From Phycisphaerae bacterium (lineage in GTDB: Bacteria; Planctomycetota; Phycisphaerae; UBA1845; UTPLA1), in the NCBI GenBank assembly GCA_019636475.1, contig JAHBXN010000007.1, positions 167,564-231,563 on the forward strand: 64,000 nucleotides of DNA. The letters run 5' to 3'. The notes under the pieces were generated by a model. It made no database searches. It saw only the letters and a list, made by a program, of their open reading frames with translations, and had not been told where the DNA came from. Every line of letters starts with the position of its first letter. Within the stretch, counting starts at the first letter, position 1. Positions 63,090-64,000 of the stretch are shown here, piece by piece. The position numbers were made by a program, and so were the translations under genes.

Positions 63090-64000
<911 letters not shown>

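Overview
The window is a single stretch of GC-rich bacterial chromosome with densely packed genes. It almost certainly comes from a member of the Planctomycetota, probably a Phycisphaerae-like or related uncultured lineage. The clues are a PEP-CTERM exoprotein, a HYExAFE-family protein, a prepilin-type H...DG protein, a PadR regulator paired with a prefix-domain membrane protein, two signal-anchored 95-99 residue paralogues, and an RNase E/G whose disordered region is N-terminal. I see no rRNA, tRNA, CRISPR array, insertion sequence or phage. Both ends cut a gene: an OPT transporter on the left and ahcY on the right.

Layout. 1-12.8 kb: transport, envelope and scattered enzymes (OPT transporter, GT39-like transferase, S41 and S9 peptidases, radical SAM enzyme, GbsR/MarR regulator, methyltransferase, prepilin-like protein, lipoprotein). 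12.9-23.3 kb: housekeeping genes on the minus strand (RNase E/G with its DUF2344 partner, a regulatory PTS block hpf-ptsN-ptsH-ptsI, comF-like gene, gyrA). 23.7-35.9 kb: one nine-gene minus-strand operon coding for a secretin, a TPR lipoprotein, a histidine kinase, a receiver, an HD-GYP phosphodiesterase, a STAS protein, a PilB/GspE ATPase with an MshEN-like N-terminus, a PilT ATPase and a PilC/GspF platform. This is a type IV pilus or type II secretion machine encoded with its own signalling proteins. 36-46.9 kb: CvpA-like protein, GYF-AIM24 fusion, SEC-C protein, TlpA-like protein with an acidic tail, a CheY-CheX pair, homodimeric pyruvate dehydrogenase E1 and the PEP-CTERM protein. 46.9-52.7 kb: small exported proteins, an orphan Flp pilin, HYExAFE protein, hisS, rsmD and cca.

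52.7-57.6 kb holds the best candidate for an undescribed system. It is a compact minus-strand cluster of five genes: a protein with a duplicated 31-residue motif, a long coiled-coil protein, a formylglycine-generating-enzyme-like protein that lacks the catalytic cysteines, a zinc-ribbon P-loop GTPase, and a protein resembling GTPase-associated protein 1 (GAP1). The GTPase and GAP1-like genes overlap by 4 bp, and the first two genes are 3 bp apart. GAP1-GTPase pairs are known from proposed NTP-dependent biological conflict systems, but I do not recognise this particular set.

57.9-64 kb: a malectin/HYR/thrombospondin-3 exoprotein with an unusual Cys-Cys-Gly-Gly-Gly C-terminal tail, a PadR-controlled pair with a perfect operator-like inverted repeat, and an ArsR-methyltransferase fusion placed directly before ahcY, which suggests control of the S-adenosylmethionine cycle.
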